64,000 bases of DNA from an uncultured Bacteroidales bacterium (GTDB lineage: Bacteria; Bacteroidota; Bacteroidia; Bacteroidales; UBA932): NCBI GenBank assembly GCA_900316245.1, contig ONCE01000006.1, forward strand, positions 1 to 64,000. The letters run 5' to 3'. The notes below the pieces were generated by a model. It saw only the letters and a list, made by a program, of their open reading frames with translations, was not told the DNA's origin and searched no databases. The position numbers and the translations under genes are program-made. Positions 42,799 through 54,384 of this stretch are shown one piece after another. The first letter of the stretch is position 1. Each line of letters opens with the position of its first letter.

Positions 42799-43314
42799 TT
42801 ACTTTGACACCTCCAGGGTCGAAAGGTTTAATTTAAGTTTTTCCTGCGCAATATGATAAGAGGCTTTCAACGCGCCCACCGAAGTTCCGGTAATGGCCGA
42901 AATCTCCTCGTAGCTAAGCTCATCCCACCATCTCATCACAAAGACCTGGCGTTGTTTCTCCGGGAGTTTGGCGAGGCCTTTCATCAGTTCGCGCTGGGCC
43001 TCGGTGCCGTTGAAGTAGGGGTCTCCCTCTACGCGGCGCTCCATCTCGGCGTCGATGGACTGCATCCTCAGGGCCGCGCGCACGCGTTCCTTCCTGAGAT
43101 GGTTGAGGGTCTCGTTGGTGGCAATGCGCCACACCCAGGTATAGAGCTGCGCCTCCCCCCGGAAGGAGGGAAGCGCAGTCCATATTTTAAGGAAGATCTC
43201 CTGGAGCAGGTCGTCGGCGTCTTCGTGGCTCGCGACCATACGGCGCACGTGCCAGTACAGCCGTTCACTGTACTCTTTTACGATGCCGTTGAATACCTGC
43301 TCAAGTTCCTTCAT
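42799..43314 (-). CDS. ECF-family RNA polymerase sigma factor
   Basis: 171 residues. Region 2 has ASHEDADDLLQEIFLKIWTALP and region 4 has LAKLPEKQRQVFVMRWWDELSYEEISAITGTSVGALKASYHIA. It starts right at the end of the transketolase C-terminal gene and heads a sigma/anti-sigma/LTXXQ module, so it may be co-transcribed with transketolase. Confidence 0.94.
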   Translation of the reverse strand: MKELEQVFNGIVKEYSERLYWHVRRMVASHEDADDLLQEIFLKIWTALPSFRGEAQLYTWVWRIATNETLNHLRKERVRAALRMQSIDAEMERRVEGDPYFNGTEAQRELMKGLAKLPEKQRQVFVMRWWDELSYEEISAITGTSVGALKASYHIAQEKLKLNLSTLEVSK

Positions 43315-44268
43315 TTATTTACGGGCGATGGCCTTCTTGGCGGCTTCCGCAATGTGCGGGGCGTCCAGGCCGTACGCGGCCATTAATGCAGAAGGCGTGC
43401 CAGACTGGCCAAAACGGTCTCCTCCGTTCACAAATTCTACGGGCGTGGGGAGCTGGGCGGCCAGGGCGCCGGCAACGGCCTCTCCAAGACCGCCGAAGGC
43501 GTTGTGCTCCTCTACCACCACGATGCAGCCGGTCTTGGAGGCCGATGCGACGATGGCCTTCTCGTCCAGGGGCTTGATGGTGGCGATGTCGATGACCTCG
43601 GCGCTGATGCCTTCGGCCTCCAGGGCCTCGGCGGCCTGCAGGGCCTCCCAGACGGTGTGGCCGGTGGCGATGAGGGTAACGTCCTTGCCTTCGCTCAGTA
43701 CGATGGCTTTGCCAATCACGAAGGGCTCGTTCTCATCCGTGAAGTTGGGAACGGACGGGCGGCCGAAACGAAGATAAACGGGACCTTCGTATTTGGCGGC
43801 GGCAATAGTGGCCTGCACGGTTTGGTTGAAGTCGCAGGGATTGAGGACCACCATTCCGGGAAGGGCGCGCATCAGGGCGATGTCTTCCATCGTCTGGTGG
43901 GTGGCGCCGTCTTCTCCCAGGGTGATGCCGGCGTGGGAGGAGGCAATCTTCACATTGGTATTGCCGTAGGCCACTTCCTGGCGGATCTGGTCGTACACAC
44001 GGCCGGTGACGAACTCTGCGAAGGAGCCGATGAAGGGAATCTTTCCGGTGATGGCGAGGCCGGCGGCGGCGCCCACCATATTGGCTTCGGCAATGCCGCA
44101 CTGGAAAAAGCGCTCAGGGAATTCGGCGGCGAAGGCGTCCATCTTGAGGGAGCCCTTAAGGTCTGCCGTCATGGCTACTACGCGCTGATCGGCCTGTCCG
44201 GCCTTCAGAAGGCCTACTCCAAACCCGCTGCGGGTGTCTTTCTTTCCTGTATCTGTATACTTTTTCAT
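43315..44268 (-). CDS. Transketolase, C-terminal subunit
   Basis: 317 residues: the pyrimidine-binding and C-terminal domains of transketolase as a separate chain, with the catalytic Glu in the FFQCGIAEANMVG region (about residue 58) and EDGATHQTMEDIALMR. Partner of the N-terminal subunit, from which it is separated by one base. Together they transfer two-carbon units between pentose- and hexose-phosphates. Split transketolases are found in scattered bacteria and archaea, while most Bacteroidota have a single chain. Confidence 0.93.
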   Translation of the reverse strand: MKKYTDTGKKDTRSGFGVGLLKAGQADQRVVAMTADLKGSLKMDAFAAEFPERFFQCGIAEANMVGAAAGLAITGKIPFIGSFAEFVTGRVYDQIRQEVAYGNTNVKIASSHAGITLGEDGATHQTMEDIALMRALPGMVVLNPCDFNQTVQATIAAAKYEGPVYLRFGRPSVPNFTDENEPFVIGKAIVLSEGKDVTLIATGHTVWEALQAAEALEAEGISAEVIDIATIKPLDEKAIVASASKTGCIVVVEEHNAFGGLGEAVAGALAAQLPTPVEFVNGGDRFGQSGTPSALMAAYGLDAPHIAEAAKKAIARK

Positions 44269-44269
44269 A

Positions 44270-45121
44270 CTAAAAATCTCCTAAGGGGGTTTCACCTAAC
44301 TGTTTGAGGGCGTCTTCCAGCTGCTCGGGCTTGGGGACGGAACCGTGGAACTTGTGGGTGCCGGCCATAAAGTCTACTCCGTGACCCATTTCGCTCTTGA
44401 ACAGGATCATAGTGGGCTTGCCGCTGCCCTTTCCGGCCTTGGCCAGCTCGAAGGCCTTGTTGATGGAATCGAAGTCGTGGGCGTCGGCCACAATCACGTT
44501 CCAGCCCCAGGCTTCCCACTTGGCGGCCAGGTCTCCAATTCCGGAAACCTCTTCCACGGGACCGTCAATCTGCTTGCCGTTCCAGTCCGTCATGGCAATG
44601 AGGTTGTCCAGTTTGTGGAATACGGCAAACATACCGGCTTCCCAGATCTGGCCTTCCTCGCTTTCGCCGTCTCCGCAGAGGCAGTAGACAAAATTCTCGT
44701 CCTTGTCCATTTTCTTGCCCAGAGCCAGACCGGTGGCGGCGCTCAGGCCCTGTCCCAGGGAACCGGAGGCCTGGAAAATGCCGGGCAGCTGCTTGCGGAT
44801 CGAGGGGTGTCCCTGCAGGCGGGTGCCCATCTGGCGGAAGGTGGCCAGCTCGCTCACCGGGAAATAGCCGGTGCGGGCCAGGATGGAATAGTATACCGGG
44901 GTCATGTGTCCGGCGCTCAGGATGAACATGTCCTGTCCTTTTCCGTCACGGGTCCAGGTGGCAGGATTGTGCTTCATCTGATTGAAATAGAGGGTGGTAA
45001 GGACATCCGTAGATGACATGGAGCCGCCGGGATGACCGGATTTTGCCAGACACACCATACGGAGGATGTCCCTCCGCACCTGGGTGGCAATCTGCTGGAG
45101 TTCTGCGTTAGTTTTAGCCAT
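44270..45121 (-). CDS. Transketolase, N-terminal (TPP-binding) subunit
   Basis: 283 residues with the thiamine diphosphate site GDGESEEGQIWEAG (about 149-162) and the N-terminal signature CLAKSGHPGGSMSSTDVLTTLYF. Usual size for the separate N-terminal subunit. It precedes the C-terminal subunit in the operon. A TAAATTTG-type -7 box lies on the minus strand upstream of the ATG. Confidence 0.93.
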   Translation of the reverse strand: MAKTNAELQQIATQVRRDILRMVCLAKSGHPGGSMSSTDVLTTLYFNQMKHNPATWTRDGKGQDMFILSAGHMTPVYYSILARTGYFPVSELATFRQMGTRLQGHPSIRKQLPGIFQASGSLGQGLSAATGLALGKKMDKDENFVYCLCGDGESEEGQIWEAGMFAVFHKLDNLIAMTDWNGKQIDGPVEEVSGIGDLAAKWEAWGWNVIVADAHDFDSINKAFELAKAGKGSGKPTMILFKSEMGHGVDFMAGTHKFHGSVPKPEQLEDALKQLGETPLGDF

Positions 45122-45218
45122 AGATTCTTATAATGTCAGATTTACAAATTTAACCATTTATGGCGATTATCCTATTTTATATGGAGTGTTATTTTTCCGT
45201 GCCGAGCACGAAATCGGC

Positions 45219-46127
45219 TCAGAACAGGAACGCGCAGAAGCCCAGGCCCATCAGAAGGCAAAGGGCGAAGGTGGACAGGACCAGCAGCGGAAGCATAGGG
45301 TCCAGGGCCCGGTCTTCGCGGGTCCAGATGCCTTTCAGGTGAAGGATGTACAGGGGCAGGGTAATCACCCACACCCAGTGCCACCACGAAGGCCAGCACA
45401 GGAGGCAGTAGGCCACCATACACGCCCATCCGGCGCAGATGAGGACGGTCTGATAAATGCGGGCCCGGTGTGCCCCCAGCTTGATGGCTATGGTAACGCG
45501 GTTGGCCGCATCCGTCTTCATATCTCTGATGTTGTTCACATTGAGCACTCCCACGCTGAAAAAGCCCACACCGGCAGCCGGCAGCAGCAGTTTCCAGTGC
45601 AACCCCAGGCCCTTGGTGCATACGAAGTAAGAGCCCAGCACCGAGACCAGCCCGAAGAACAGGAATACATAGAAGTCTCCTTTGGCATTGTAGCCGTAAG
45701 GATTGCTGCCCAGGGTGTATTTCATAGCGCCGATGATGGCGGCAGCCCCCAGCATCAGGACCAGGATGGGGGTCATTTCCAGCAGCGTGCCAAAGGCCCG
45801 CCAGGTCATAACCGCCCCGCTCACCATACACAGAACCACGAACAGGCCGATGAGCTTTTTCATATCGGCCTCTGTCATAGCCCCGCTGTTGAGTCCGTAC
45901 TGCGGGCCCTGGCGGTCGGCGGTGTCGGTCCCGTGAAGGACGTCTCCCAGCTCATTGGAGAGGTTGGAGAGAATCTGCAGGCAAACGGTGGTGAGGACTA
46001 TGAGAACGGCGGTCCAGGGATCTACTTTCCAGTCGGAAACGGCCAGGAGGATGCCCAGCAGCACGCCGGCTATGGAAAGCGGCAGCGTGCGAAGGCGCAT
46101 GGATTGAACGGCAGCTTTAATATTCAT
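45219..46127 (-). CDS. menA: 1,4-dihydroxy-2-naphthoate polyprenyltransferase
   Basis: 302 residues, about eight to nine membrane helices, UbiA-family prenyltransferase. The first Asp-rich site corresponds to LSNLSNELGDVLHGTDTADR and the second to VLNVNNIRDMKTDAANR. The MRLRTLPLSIAGVLLG opening is typical of MenA. It attaches the prenyl tail in menaquinone synthesis. Start at 46127; its -7 box TATCTTTG (complement of 46132-46139) is four bases away. Confidence 0.94.
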   Translation of the reverse strand: MNIKAAVQSMRLRTLPLSIAGVLLGILLAVSDWKVDPWTAVLIVLTTVCLQILSNLSNELGDVLHGTDTADRQGPQYGLNSGAMTEADMKKLIGLFVVLCMVSGAVMTWRAFGTLLEMTPILVLMLGAAAIIGAMKYTLGSNPYGYNAKGDFYVFLFFGLVSVLGSYFVCTKGLGLHWKLLLPAAGVGFFSVGVLNVNNIRDMKTDAANRVTIAIKLGAHRARIYQTVLICAGWACMVAYCLLCWPSWWHWVWVITLPLYILHLKGIWTREDRALDPMLPLLVLSTFALCLLMGLGFCAFLF

Positions 46128-46131
46128 GACA

Positions 46132-46159
46132 CAAAGATACGAAAAATGCATTATCTTTG
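46132..46159. promoter_or_regulatory. Divergent near-leaderless promoters of menA and lepA
   Basis: TATCTTTG on the minus strand (46132-46139) lies four bases from the menA ATG, and TATCTTTG on the plus strand (46152-46159) lies six bases from the lepA ATG. With transcription starting about seven bases beyond the -7 box, both messages would start at or next to their initiation codons. -33 elements are weak. Confidence 0.55.
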
Positions 46160-46165
46160 CAGGCT

Positions 46166-47953
46166 ATGAAGAATATCCGCAATTTCTGCATCATTGCCCA
46201 TATTGACCACGGCAAATCCACCCTGGCCGACCGCCTGCTGGAGCTCACCCAGACCCTGAGCGCCCGCGAGATGGAAAACCAGGTGCTGGACGACATGGAC
46301 CTGGAACGCGAGAAGGGAATCACCATCAAGAGCCACGCCATCCAGATGGATTACGTGCGCGATGGCCAGACCTATCGGCTCAACCTCATCGATACCCCCG
46401 GTCACGTGGACTTCTCCTACGAGGTGTCCCGCTCCATCGCTTCCTGCGAAGGGGCCTTGCTGGTGGTGGATGCCTCCCAGGGTATCCAGGCCCAGACCAT
46501 TTCCAACCTGTACCAGGCCATTGACCACTCGCTGGAGATTATCCCCGTGCTCAACAAGATTGATATGGACAGCGCCCAGCCGGAAGTGGTGACGGACCAG
46601 GTTTGCGACCTCCTGGGTTGCGACCCCGAGGACGTCCTGCGTGTGAGCGCCCGTACCGGTGAAGGCGTGCAGGCCGTGCTGGATGCCATTGTGGATAAGG
46701 TCCCCGCTCCCAAAGGGGATCCTTCGGCCCCTCTTCAGGCCCTCATCTTCGACTCCGTTTTCAACCAGTTCCGCGGCATCATCGCTTACTTCAAGGTGGT
46801 CAACGGCTCCCTCAAGACCGGAGACAAGGTGAAGTTCTTCTCTACCGGCAACGAGTATGAGGCCGAAGAAGTGGGCAACCTCAAACTGAAACTGAATCCC
46901 ACCGGCGAGGTAAGGGCCGGAGACGTGGGATACATCATTACCGGCATCAAGGCCGCCGTGGAAGTGAAGGTGGGTGATACCATCACGCACGTGGAAGAGC
47001 CCTGCAAGGAGGCCATTGCCGGCTTCGAGGAGGTAAAGCCCATGGTTTTCGCCGGTCTGTATCCGGTAGACGCCTCCAAGTTTGAAGAACTCCGCGCCAC
47101 GCTGGAGAAGTTCCAGCTCAACGACGCCTCGTTCACCTACGAGCCTGAGAGCTCGCTGGCCCTGGGCTTCGGTTTCCGCTGCGGCTTCCTGGGCCTGCTG
47201 CACCTGGAGATTGTGCAGGAGCGCCTGTTCCGCGAGTTCAATATGGACGTGATCACCACCGTTCCCAACGTATCTTATAAGGTATATACCACCAAGGGAG
47301 AGGTGATAGACGTCCACAACCCGTCCGGCCTTCCTTCGGCCACCATCATCGACCATATTGAAGAGCCCTATATCCGCGCCCAGATCATCACCAAGAGCGA
47401 TTTCTATGGTCCCATTATGAAACTGTGCATGGACAAGCGCGGTACGCTCATCGGCCAGCACTATATTACCACGGACCGTGTGGAACTCAATTATGACCTT
47501 CCGCTCTCCGAGGTAGTGTTTGACTTCTACGACAAGCTCAAATCCATCTCCAAGGGCTATGCTTCCTTCGACTACCACGTCACGGACTTCCGCCCGGCGC
47601 GGCTGGTGAAGCTGGATATCCTCCTCAATGGAGACCCGGCCGATGCCCTGAGCACCCTCATCCACGAGGACCACGCCTACGATTTTGGCCGAAAGATCTG
47701 TCTCAAGTTAAAGGATCTGATTCCCCGCCAGCAGTTTGACATTGCCGTGCAGGCAGCCATCGGCGCCAAGATTATTGCCCGCGAAACCGTGCGTCAGGTA
47801 AGAAAGGACGTGACCGCCAAGTGCTACGGCGGCGACGTAACCCGCAAGCGCAAGCTCCTGGAAAAGCAGAAGGAAGGTAAGAAGCGTATGCGCCAGATTG
47901 GTACCGTCCAAGTCCCCCAAAGCGCCTTCATGGCCGTTCTCAAATTAGATTAA
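46166..47953 (+). CDS. lepA: Elongation factor 4 (LepA), back-translocating GTPase
   Basis: 595 residues. G1 [10 protein letters not shown]3 DTPGHVDF, G4 NKID; domain II, EF-G-like domains III and V, and the LepA-specific C-terminal domain ([28 protein letters not shown]). EF4 acts on stalled ribosomes. The start is at 46166 ([14 protein letters not shown]), the family's usual N-terminus; an ATG nine bases upstream lies in the promoter. Confidence 0.98.
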   Translation: MKNIRNFCIIAHIDHGKSTLADRLLELTQTLSAREMENQVLDDMDLEREKGITIKSHAIQMDYVRDGQTYRLNLIDTPGHVDFSYEVSRSIASCEGALLVVDASQGIQAQTISNLYQAIDHSLEIIPVLNKIDMDSAQPEVVTDQVCDLLGCDPEDVLRVSARTGEGVQAVLDAIVDKVPAPKGDPSAPLQALIFDSVFNQFRGIIAYFKVVNGSLKTGDKVKFFSTGNEYEAEEVGNLKLKLNPTGEVRAGDVGYIITGIKAAVEVKVGDTITHVEEPCKEAIAGFEEVKPMVFAGLYPVDASKFEELRATLEKFQLNDASFTYEPESSLALGFGFRCGFLGLLHLEIVQERLFREFNMDVITTVPNVSYKVYTTKGEVIDVHNPSGLPSATIIDHIEEPYIRAQIITKSDFYGPIMKLCMDKRGTLIGQHYITTDRVELNYDLPLSEVVFDFYDKLKSISKGYASFDYHVTDFRPARLVKLDILLNGDPADALSTLIHEDHAYDFGRKICLKLKDLIPRQQFDIAVQAAIGAKIIARETVRQVRKDVTAKCYGGDVTRKRKLLEKQKEGKKRMRQIGTVQVPQSAFMAVLKLD

Positions 47954-47972
47954 CCTATCCCCTTATTATAAG

Positions 47973-48036
47973 TCCCTCCCCCGAGGGGAGGGAAAGGTAT
48001 ATAAAGAGAACAGAGCCCCTCCCCAAGGGCTCTGTT
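47973..48036. terminator. Two GC-rich hairpins downstream of lepA
   Basis: A 9-bp hairpin TCCCTCCCC/GGGGAGGGA (47973-47993) and a perfect 10-bp hairpin AACAGAGCCC/GGGCTCTGTT (48009-48036). Neither is followed by a T-tract, so they may block polymerase or protect the 3' end rather than act as classical terminators. The rest of 48037-48190 is AT-rich with a weak GGACAT/ATGTCC repeat and no gene. Confidence 0.5.
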
Positions 48037-48190
48037 CAAGTATATAAAACGAACTTAACAAAGGACATGAATCACTTCAATGTCCGGTGCAAAGTTACGG
48101 TTTTTTATTCTGAAAACAACGATTTTTACACTTAAAACAAAAATAAAATATTTTAGTTTCAAAATGTAATCCGTAAACGCTTCAATTTCA

Positions 48191-49003
48191 TTAGAGTAGG
48201 GAAACGATGGCGTCGTAGTATTTTTTGCTCACCGGAATGTTTTTTACCCCGTGTTGGTCCAATTGGGCCAGGGCATAGCCGTTGGCGTCCTTCTTGAGAA
48301 GGTCTACGTGGGCAGCGTTGACAAAGAAACTGCGGTGGCAGCGGACGAGTCCGTGGCGCTGGAGAATTTCTTCCAGGGCGCGCATCGAGGAGCGGAGCTC
48401 AAAATCCTTCACCTTGCCGTTGTCCAGGTGCACGATGTGGACGTAGTTTTCTTCGGCCTCAATGTAAAGGACGGCCTCGGAGGAAACCACCAGTTTGAGG
48501 CGCTTCTGCTCGTCCTGGAAGCGGATGAGGGTTTTCTCGTCCACCACAGGGGCGCTTTCCAGGCGTTTGCCCAGCACGTGCAGCTGGACGGCCATGGAGA
48601 TGATGGAGAGCGGAAAGACCAGGATGGCCGCCATATAAAGCACGCAGAGGGACATAACGCCGAAGTACGGCCTTACGCCGGCCCAGCCGATGCCCATCGG
48701 AATGGACAGGAACAGGCCGCAGAGAATCACTTCTCCCACGCACCAGAGCACGTACAGCGACCAGTTGAGGTCCAGCACGCCTCGCAGCAGGAACAGGAGA
48801 ATCCGGGAGAACACCATCACACCCAGCACAATGAGGGTGGCCACGATGAGGTTGAGGGCGTAATGGCCCTTTCCGACGGCCAGGAAGGTGTCTATGTCGA
48901 AAGGCTTGTAGGCCAGAACGAACAAAAAGAAAAAGATGGGGACGGCCGTGAAGAACATCACATTCACGGGCATCTTGTAAAATGTGCGGGCTATGGTTTT
49001 CAT
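48191..49003 (-). CDS. LytTR-family regulator with membrane domain
   Basis: 270 residues. Four hydrophobic helices span about residues 8-155 and a C-terminal LytTR domain about 175-270 (SSMRALEEILQRHGLVRCHRSFFVNAAHVD; then NIPVSKKYYDAIVSLL). Same architecture as the regulator at 14094-14795 but not a close copy. The start is at 49003, where the first conserved block begins. A -7 box TATCTTTG lies on the minus strand near 49022-49029. No target gene is obvious; ppdK is divergent. Confidence 0.85.
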   Translation of the reverse strand: MKTIARTFYKMPVNVMFFTAVPIFFFLFVLAYKPFDIDTFLAVGKGHYALNLIVATLIVLGVMVFSRILLFLLRGVLDLNWSLYVLWCVGEVILCGLFLSIPMGIGWAGVRPYFGVMSLCVLYMAAILVFPLSIISMAVQLHVLGKRLESAPVVDEKTLIRFQDEQKRLKLVVSSEAVLYIEAEENYVHIVHLDNGKVKDFELRSSMRALEEILQRHGLVRCHRSFFVNAAHVDLLKKDANGYALAQLDQHGVKNIPVSKKYYDAIVSLL

Positions 49004-49077
49004 GGTCTTTTTTCTGGCAGACAAAGATACAAATAATTCCGGATAAGGCGCCATATAAGGCTCAAACGGTCAATCTG

Positions 49078-49108
49078 TTTCAAAATTGCCAAAAAAAGTG
49101 TATATTTG
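49078..49108 (+). promoter_or_regulatory. Promoter of ppdK
   Basis: TTTC at 49078-49081, 19 bases, TATATTTG at 49101-49108: a good Bacteroidota -33/-7 pair with a leader of about 45 bases before the ATG at 49162. Confidence 0.7.
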
Positions 49109-49161
49109 CACGTTTATAGCTGTAGGAAACTAAAAATTATTATAAACTAATTAGAGAATTT

Positions 49162-51888
<2,727 letters not shown>

Positions 51889-51912
51889 CTGAGGTTATTG
51901 CTTCGCGCACAA

Positions 51913-51946
51913 TAAAGGCCTTCCCGGTGCTCGGGAGGGCCTTTTT
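51913..51946 (+). terminator. Terminator of ppdK
   Basis: AAAGGCCTTCCCG with CGGGAGGGCCTTT (one G-T pair) around a short loop, followed by Ts. The loop side contains GTGCTCGGGAG, an 11-mer also found in each unit of the 51-bp array and again at 51981-51991. Confidence 0.85.
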
Positions 51947-52028
51947 GCTATGTTCGAGCACAAATCGCACTATTTTGGTGCTCGGGAGATACTTTAAGAA
52001 CCCCTAGTCAGGCCGATAGAATCTTTTT

Positions 52029-52059
52029 TTTGATTATTAAAGTATTCTTGCGAAATTTG
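52029..52059 (+). promoter_or_regulatory. Promoter of the orphan gene at 52083
   Basis: TTTG at 52029-52032, 19 bases, GAAATTTG at 52052-52059 (one mismatch from TAnnTTTG). 24 bases before the ATG. Confidence 0.5.
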
Positions 52060-52082
52060 CTGAAACACAAGCTGATAACGAT

Positions 52083-52661
52083 ATGGGATTATTTTCTTTA
52101 TTCAAAAAGGAGTCAAAGCCGGTAGTTGTTCCTTCTCTCGAGGAACAATTCACAATTGCCAAGCAATATGTGGACTCATTCCTGGATGAGATATTTGATG
52201 GCTTTAACAAGGACAACGAGGACGATTTCGATTGCGCTAAGTTCCGTATAGCAGGAATTAGTAATTACTGTTCCAATTCTGATATTGGGATAATCAAGGG
52301 CGTTACCTTCCCTCAGAATAACCCATATGATAAAACTGCAATTGCTTTAGGCAAAATAATTAATGGGTCCGTAAACGCACTCTTTGGTTACATTGCCAAG
52401 GATGATAAGAAGGAGTTTAACAAATTTGCGGATGATAACAAACAACGTCCGTTTATTGGCTATATCCGGGAGTTTTTTACCGAAGAGGGTCGTCGTGGAA
52501 TAATGGGCGTGGTTAAGATATATAAAGGTAATGGCTCTAATCTTTATCAGCAGATGATAAAGGATACACAACTGATTCAAGGTGTCTTTAAAGGATACTA
52601 TAATGACGCTCCTTTGGAGGAAGGAGAAAAGATTGAGTGGATTCTTGACAGACACTTTTAG
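52083..52661 (+). CDS. Unrecognised protein, AT-rich gene
   Basis: 192 residues; no family recognised. The N-terminus MGLFSLFKKESKP is a short amphipathic opening seen in many small cytoplasmic proteins. The rest is charged and soluble, with no membrane helix or signal. Base composition is clearly lower in GC than every neighbour (many A/T third positions), suggesting recent transfer. It lies alone between the ppdK terminator and a gene-poor stretch, with its own promoter. Confidence 0.7.
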   Translation: MGLFSLFKKESKPVVVPSLEEQFTIAKQYVDSFLDEIFDGFNKDNEDDFDCAKFRIAGISNYCSNSDIGIIKGVTFPQNNPYDKTAIALGKIINGSVNALFGYIAKDDKKEFNKFADDNKQRPFIGYIREFFTEEGRRGIMGVVKIYKGNGSNLYQQMIKDTQLIQGVFKGYYNDAPLEEGEKIEWILDRHF

Positions 52662-52686
52662 GGAGTGTGAGGCTGATTTCTCAATA

Positions 52687-52935
52687 TCAGAGGGTATGTA
52701 CATAGGCTAACCCTTCGCAATCCCTTTCATCTTCCGGAAGAAATAGAGCATCGGCAACAGTCTGGCACATCTGACTTTTACCTTTGGGGCCATGAATCCA
52801 CATGACCCCATTTTTGTTGCCCCGCCCATCACGGAGATTCCAGACTACGTCTGGCCCCGGCAGTATGATAAGCCAGCCTTCTTGCACGGGAGGCCCGTGC
52901 AGAAGCCCAAAGAGGAAGGCCGAAAGATTCCTCAT
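52687..52935 (-). CDS. Doubtful small ORF in gene-poor stretch
   Basis: 82 residues with plausible composition (VWNLRDGRGNKNGVMWIHGPKGK) but no recognised domain, no promoter and several strong hairpins inside. It may be a remnant or not coding. Confidence 0.25.
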   Translation of the reverse strand: MRNLSAFLFGLLHGPPVQEGWLIILPGPDVVWNLRDGRGNKNGVMWIHGPKGKSQMCQTVADALFLPEDERDCEGLAYVHTL

Positions 52936-53015
52936 CCGGATGCCGATAGTGCGCTACAGGCGGCAAAACGGTCCTGCCGTGCCCATCCGGGCCGATGGTT
53001 CGGCAGAGCATCAGG
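52838..53015. other. Second hairpin-rich stretch, no clear gene
   Basis: Hairpins: CCAGAC-TAC-GTCTGG (52840-52854); a 12-bp stem with one bulge around GCACGGG-AGG-CCCGTGC (52878-52905); CGGCA/TGCCG near 52961-52979; and CTGCCG/CGGCAG closing 52974-53006. The CCAGAC/GTCTGG hairpin also appears in the element beside the integrase (13039-13054). Nothing else supports a gene in 52662-53056 apart from the doubtful ORF. Confidence 0.4.
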
Positions 53016-53020
53016 AAGCG

Positions 53021-53044
53021 ACGAAAAAACCACCTTCCTGGTTT
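53021..53044 (-). terminator. Terminator of the phoH gene
   Basis: On the minus strand a stem AAACCA/TGGTTT with a six-base loop is followed by TTTTTTCG, about 12 bases after the phoH stop codon. Confidence 0.6.
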
Positions 53045-53056
53045 CGGAGCTTTTTT

Positions 53057-54382
53057 TTATAGCAACTTGGCGGCCACTTCCGAGAGTTCGGAACGCTCGC
53101 CCTTGAGGAGGGAGATGTGCTGGAACAGGGGTTGTCCGTGCATCTTTTCTCCCAAGTGGGTGAGACCGTTACTCCACTGGTCCAGGAAGGGCTGGTCTAT
53201 CTGGTAGATATCTCCGGTGAACACCATCTTGGTGCCTTCGCCGGCGCGGGTGATGATGGTTTTGACCTCGTGCGGAGTGAGGTTCTGGGCCTCGTCCACA
53301 ATGAAGTAAACCTTGCCCAGGGAACGGCCGCGGATGTAGGCCAGGGGCGAGATGATGAGTTTCTCTTCCCTGATCATGGCGTCCAGTTTCTGGGACTGCT
53401 TGCTGCCGGGCTTGTAGCAGTGGCGGATTACCTCCAGGTTGTCCATCAGCGGCTGGATGTAAGGAGACATCTTGGTCTTCTGGTCTCCGGGCAGATAGCC
53501 GATATCCTGGCCTCCCAGCACCACGGTAGGGCGCGAGAGGATAATCTGGTCATAGTCGTTGGCCTGTTCCAGTGCGGCAGCCAGGGCAATGAGGGTCTTG
53601 CCCGTACCGGCGCCGCCGGTGATGGAAACCAGCGGAATCCTGGGATTGAGGCAGGCGTCCATGGCGAATTTCTGCTCGTCGTTGCGGGGACGGATGCCGG
53701 CGGCCGTCTGGGTGCGTACCAGAGCAATGACCCCACGGGAGGCATCGTAACGGGCGCAGACGTTTTCTCCGCCAAACACAAACTTGTACAGCTGGTTGGG
53801 TTTGGGTTCCTGCTCCTGCACCTCCTGCCAGGGGAGGCAGTTGTCCTGACCGTAGGCCAGGCGCTGCGTAGCTTCGGAAGATACTTCTACGGTAATGACC
53901 TCCTTCTCCAGGCTCATCATCACCTCGTCATCTACACGGTCCCTCAGGTAATCTTGGGCTTCCATGCCCACGGCTTTGGCCTTCAAGCGAAGGTTGATAT
54001 CCTTGGTGACCAGGGCCACGAAGCGGTCCGGGTTGTGGTCCCTTACCCACATGGCGGTGGACAGGATGCGGTGGTCCTGGGTGTCGTCCCGGAACAGGTC
54101 CTGGTACTTGGGGGCGAAGGGGTGATTGGGCTCCAGCTTGATGCAGCCCAGCTTTCGGCCCAGGTTGTAGCCCCGGTGGCCGTTGGGCTTGCGGTCCATC
54201 AGCTTGTTCATTTCCCGCATGAAGGAACGGGCGTTGAACGCCAGGGCGTCGTTGCCTTTCTTGAACTTGTCCAGTTCCTCCACCACGGCGATGGGAATCA
54301 CGATGTCATTATCCTGGAACTGCTTGATGGCATTGAAATCGTGCAGGATAATGTTGGTGTCTAAAACAAAAATCTTGGCCAT
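53057..54382 (-). CDS. PIN domain-PhoH family ATPase
   Basis: 441 residues. The N-terminal PIN nuclease domain (about 1-130; FVLDTNIILHD, then the acidic residues near NDALAFNAR and the later DHNPDRFVALVTKDINLR block) is followed by a PhoH helicase-like ATPase (Walker A GGAGTGKTLIA near 255, FIVDEAQNLTPHE near 360). This is the YlaK/PhoH2 type, an RNA-unwinding and cleaving protein often part of a toxin-antitoxin or RNA-processing context. It follows the PurL-like gene by two bases. Confidence 0.93.
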   Translation of the reverse strand: MAKIFVLDTNIILHDFNAIKQFQDNDIVIPIAVVEELDKFKKGNDALAFNARSFMREMNKLMDRKPNGHRGYNLGRKLGCIKLEPNHPFAPKYQDLFRDDTQDHRILSTAMWVRDHNPDRFVALVTKDINLRLKAKAVGMEAQDYLRDRVDDEVMMSLEKEVITVEVSSEATQRLAYGQDNCLPWQEVQEQEPKPNQLYKFVFGGENVCARYDASRGVIALVRTQTAAGIRPRNDEQKFAMDACLNPRIPLVSITGGAGTGKTLIALAAALEQANDYDQIILSRPTVVLGGQDIGYLPGDQKTKMSPYIQPLMDNLEVIRHCYKPGSKQSQKLDAMIREEKLIISPLAYIRGRSLGKVYFIVDEAQNLTPHEVKTIITRAGEGTKMVFTGDIYQIDQPFLDQWSNGLTHLGEKMHGQPLFQHISLLKGERSELSEVAAKLL

Positions 54383-54384
54383 AG

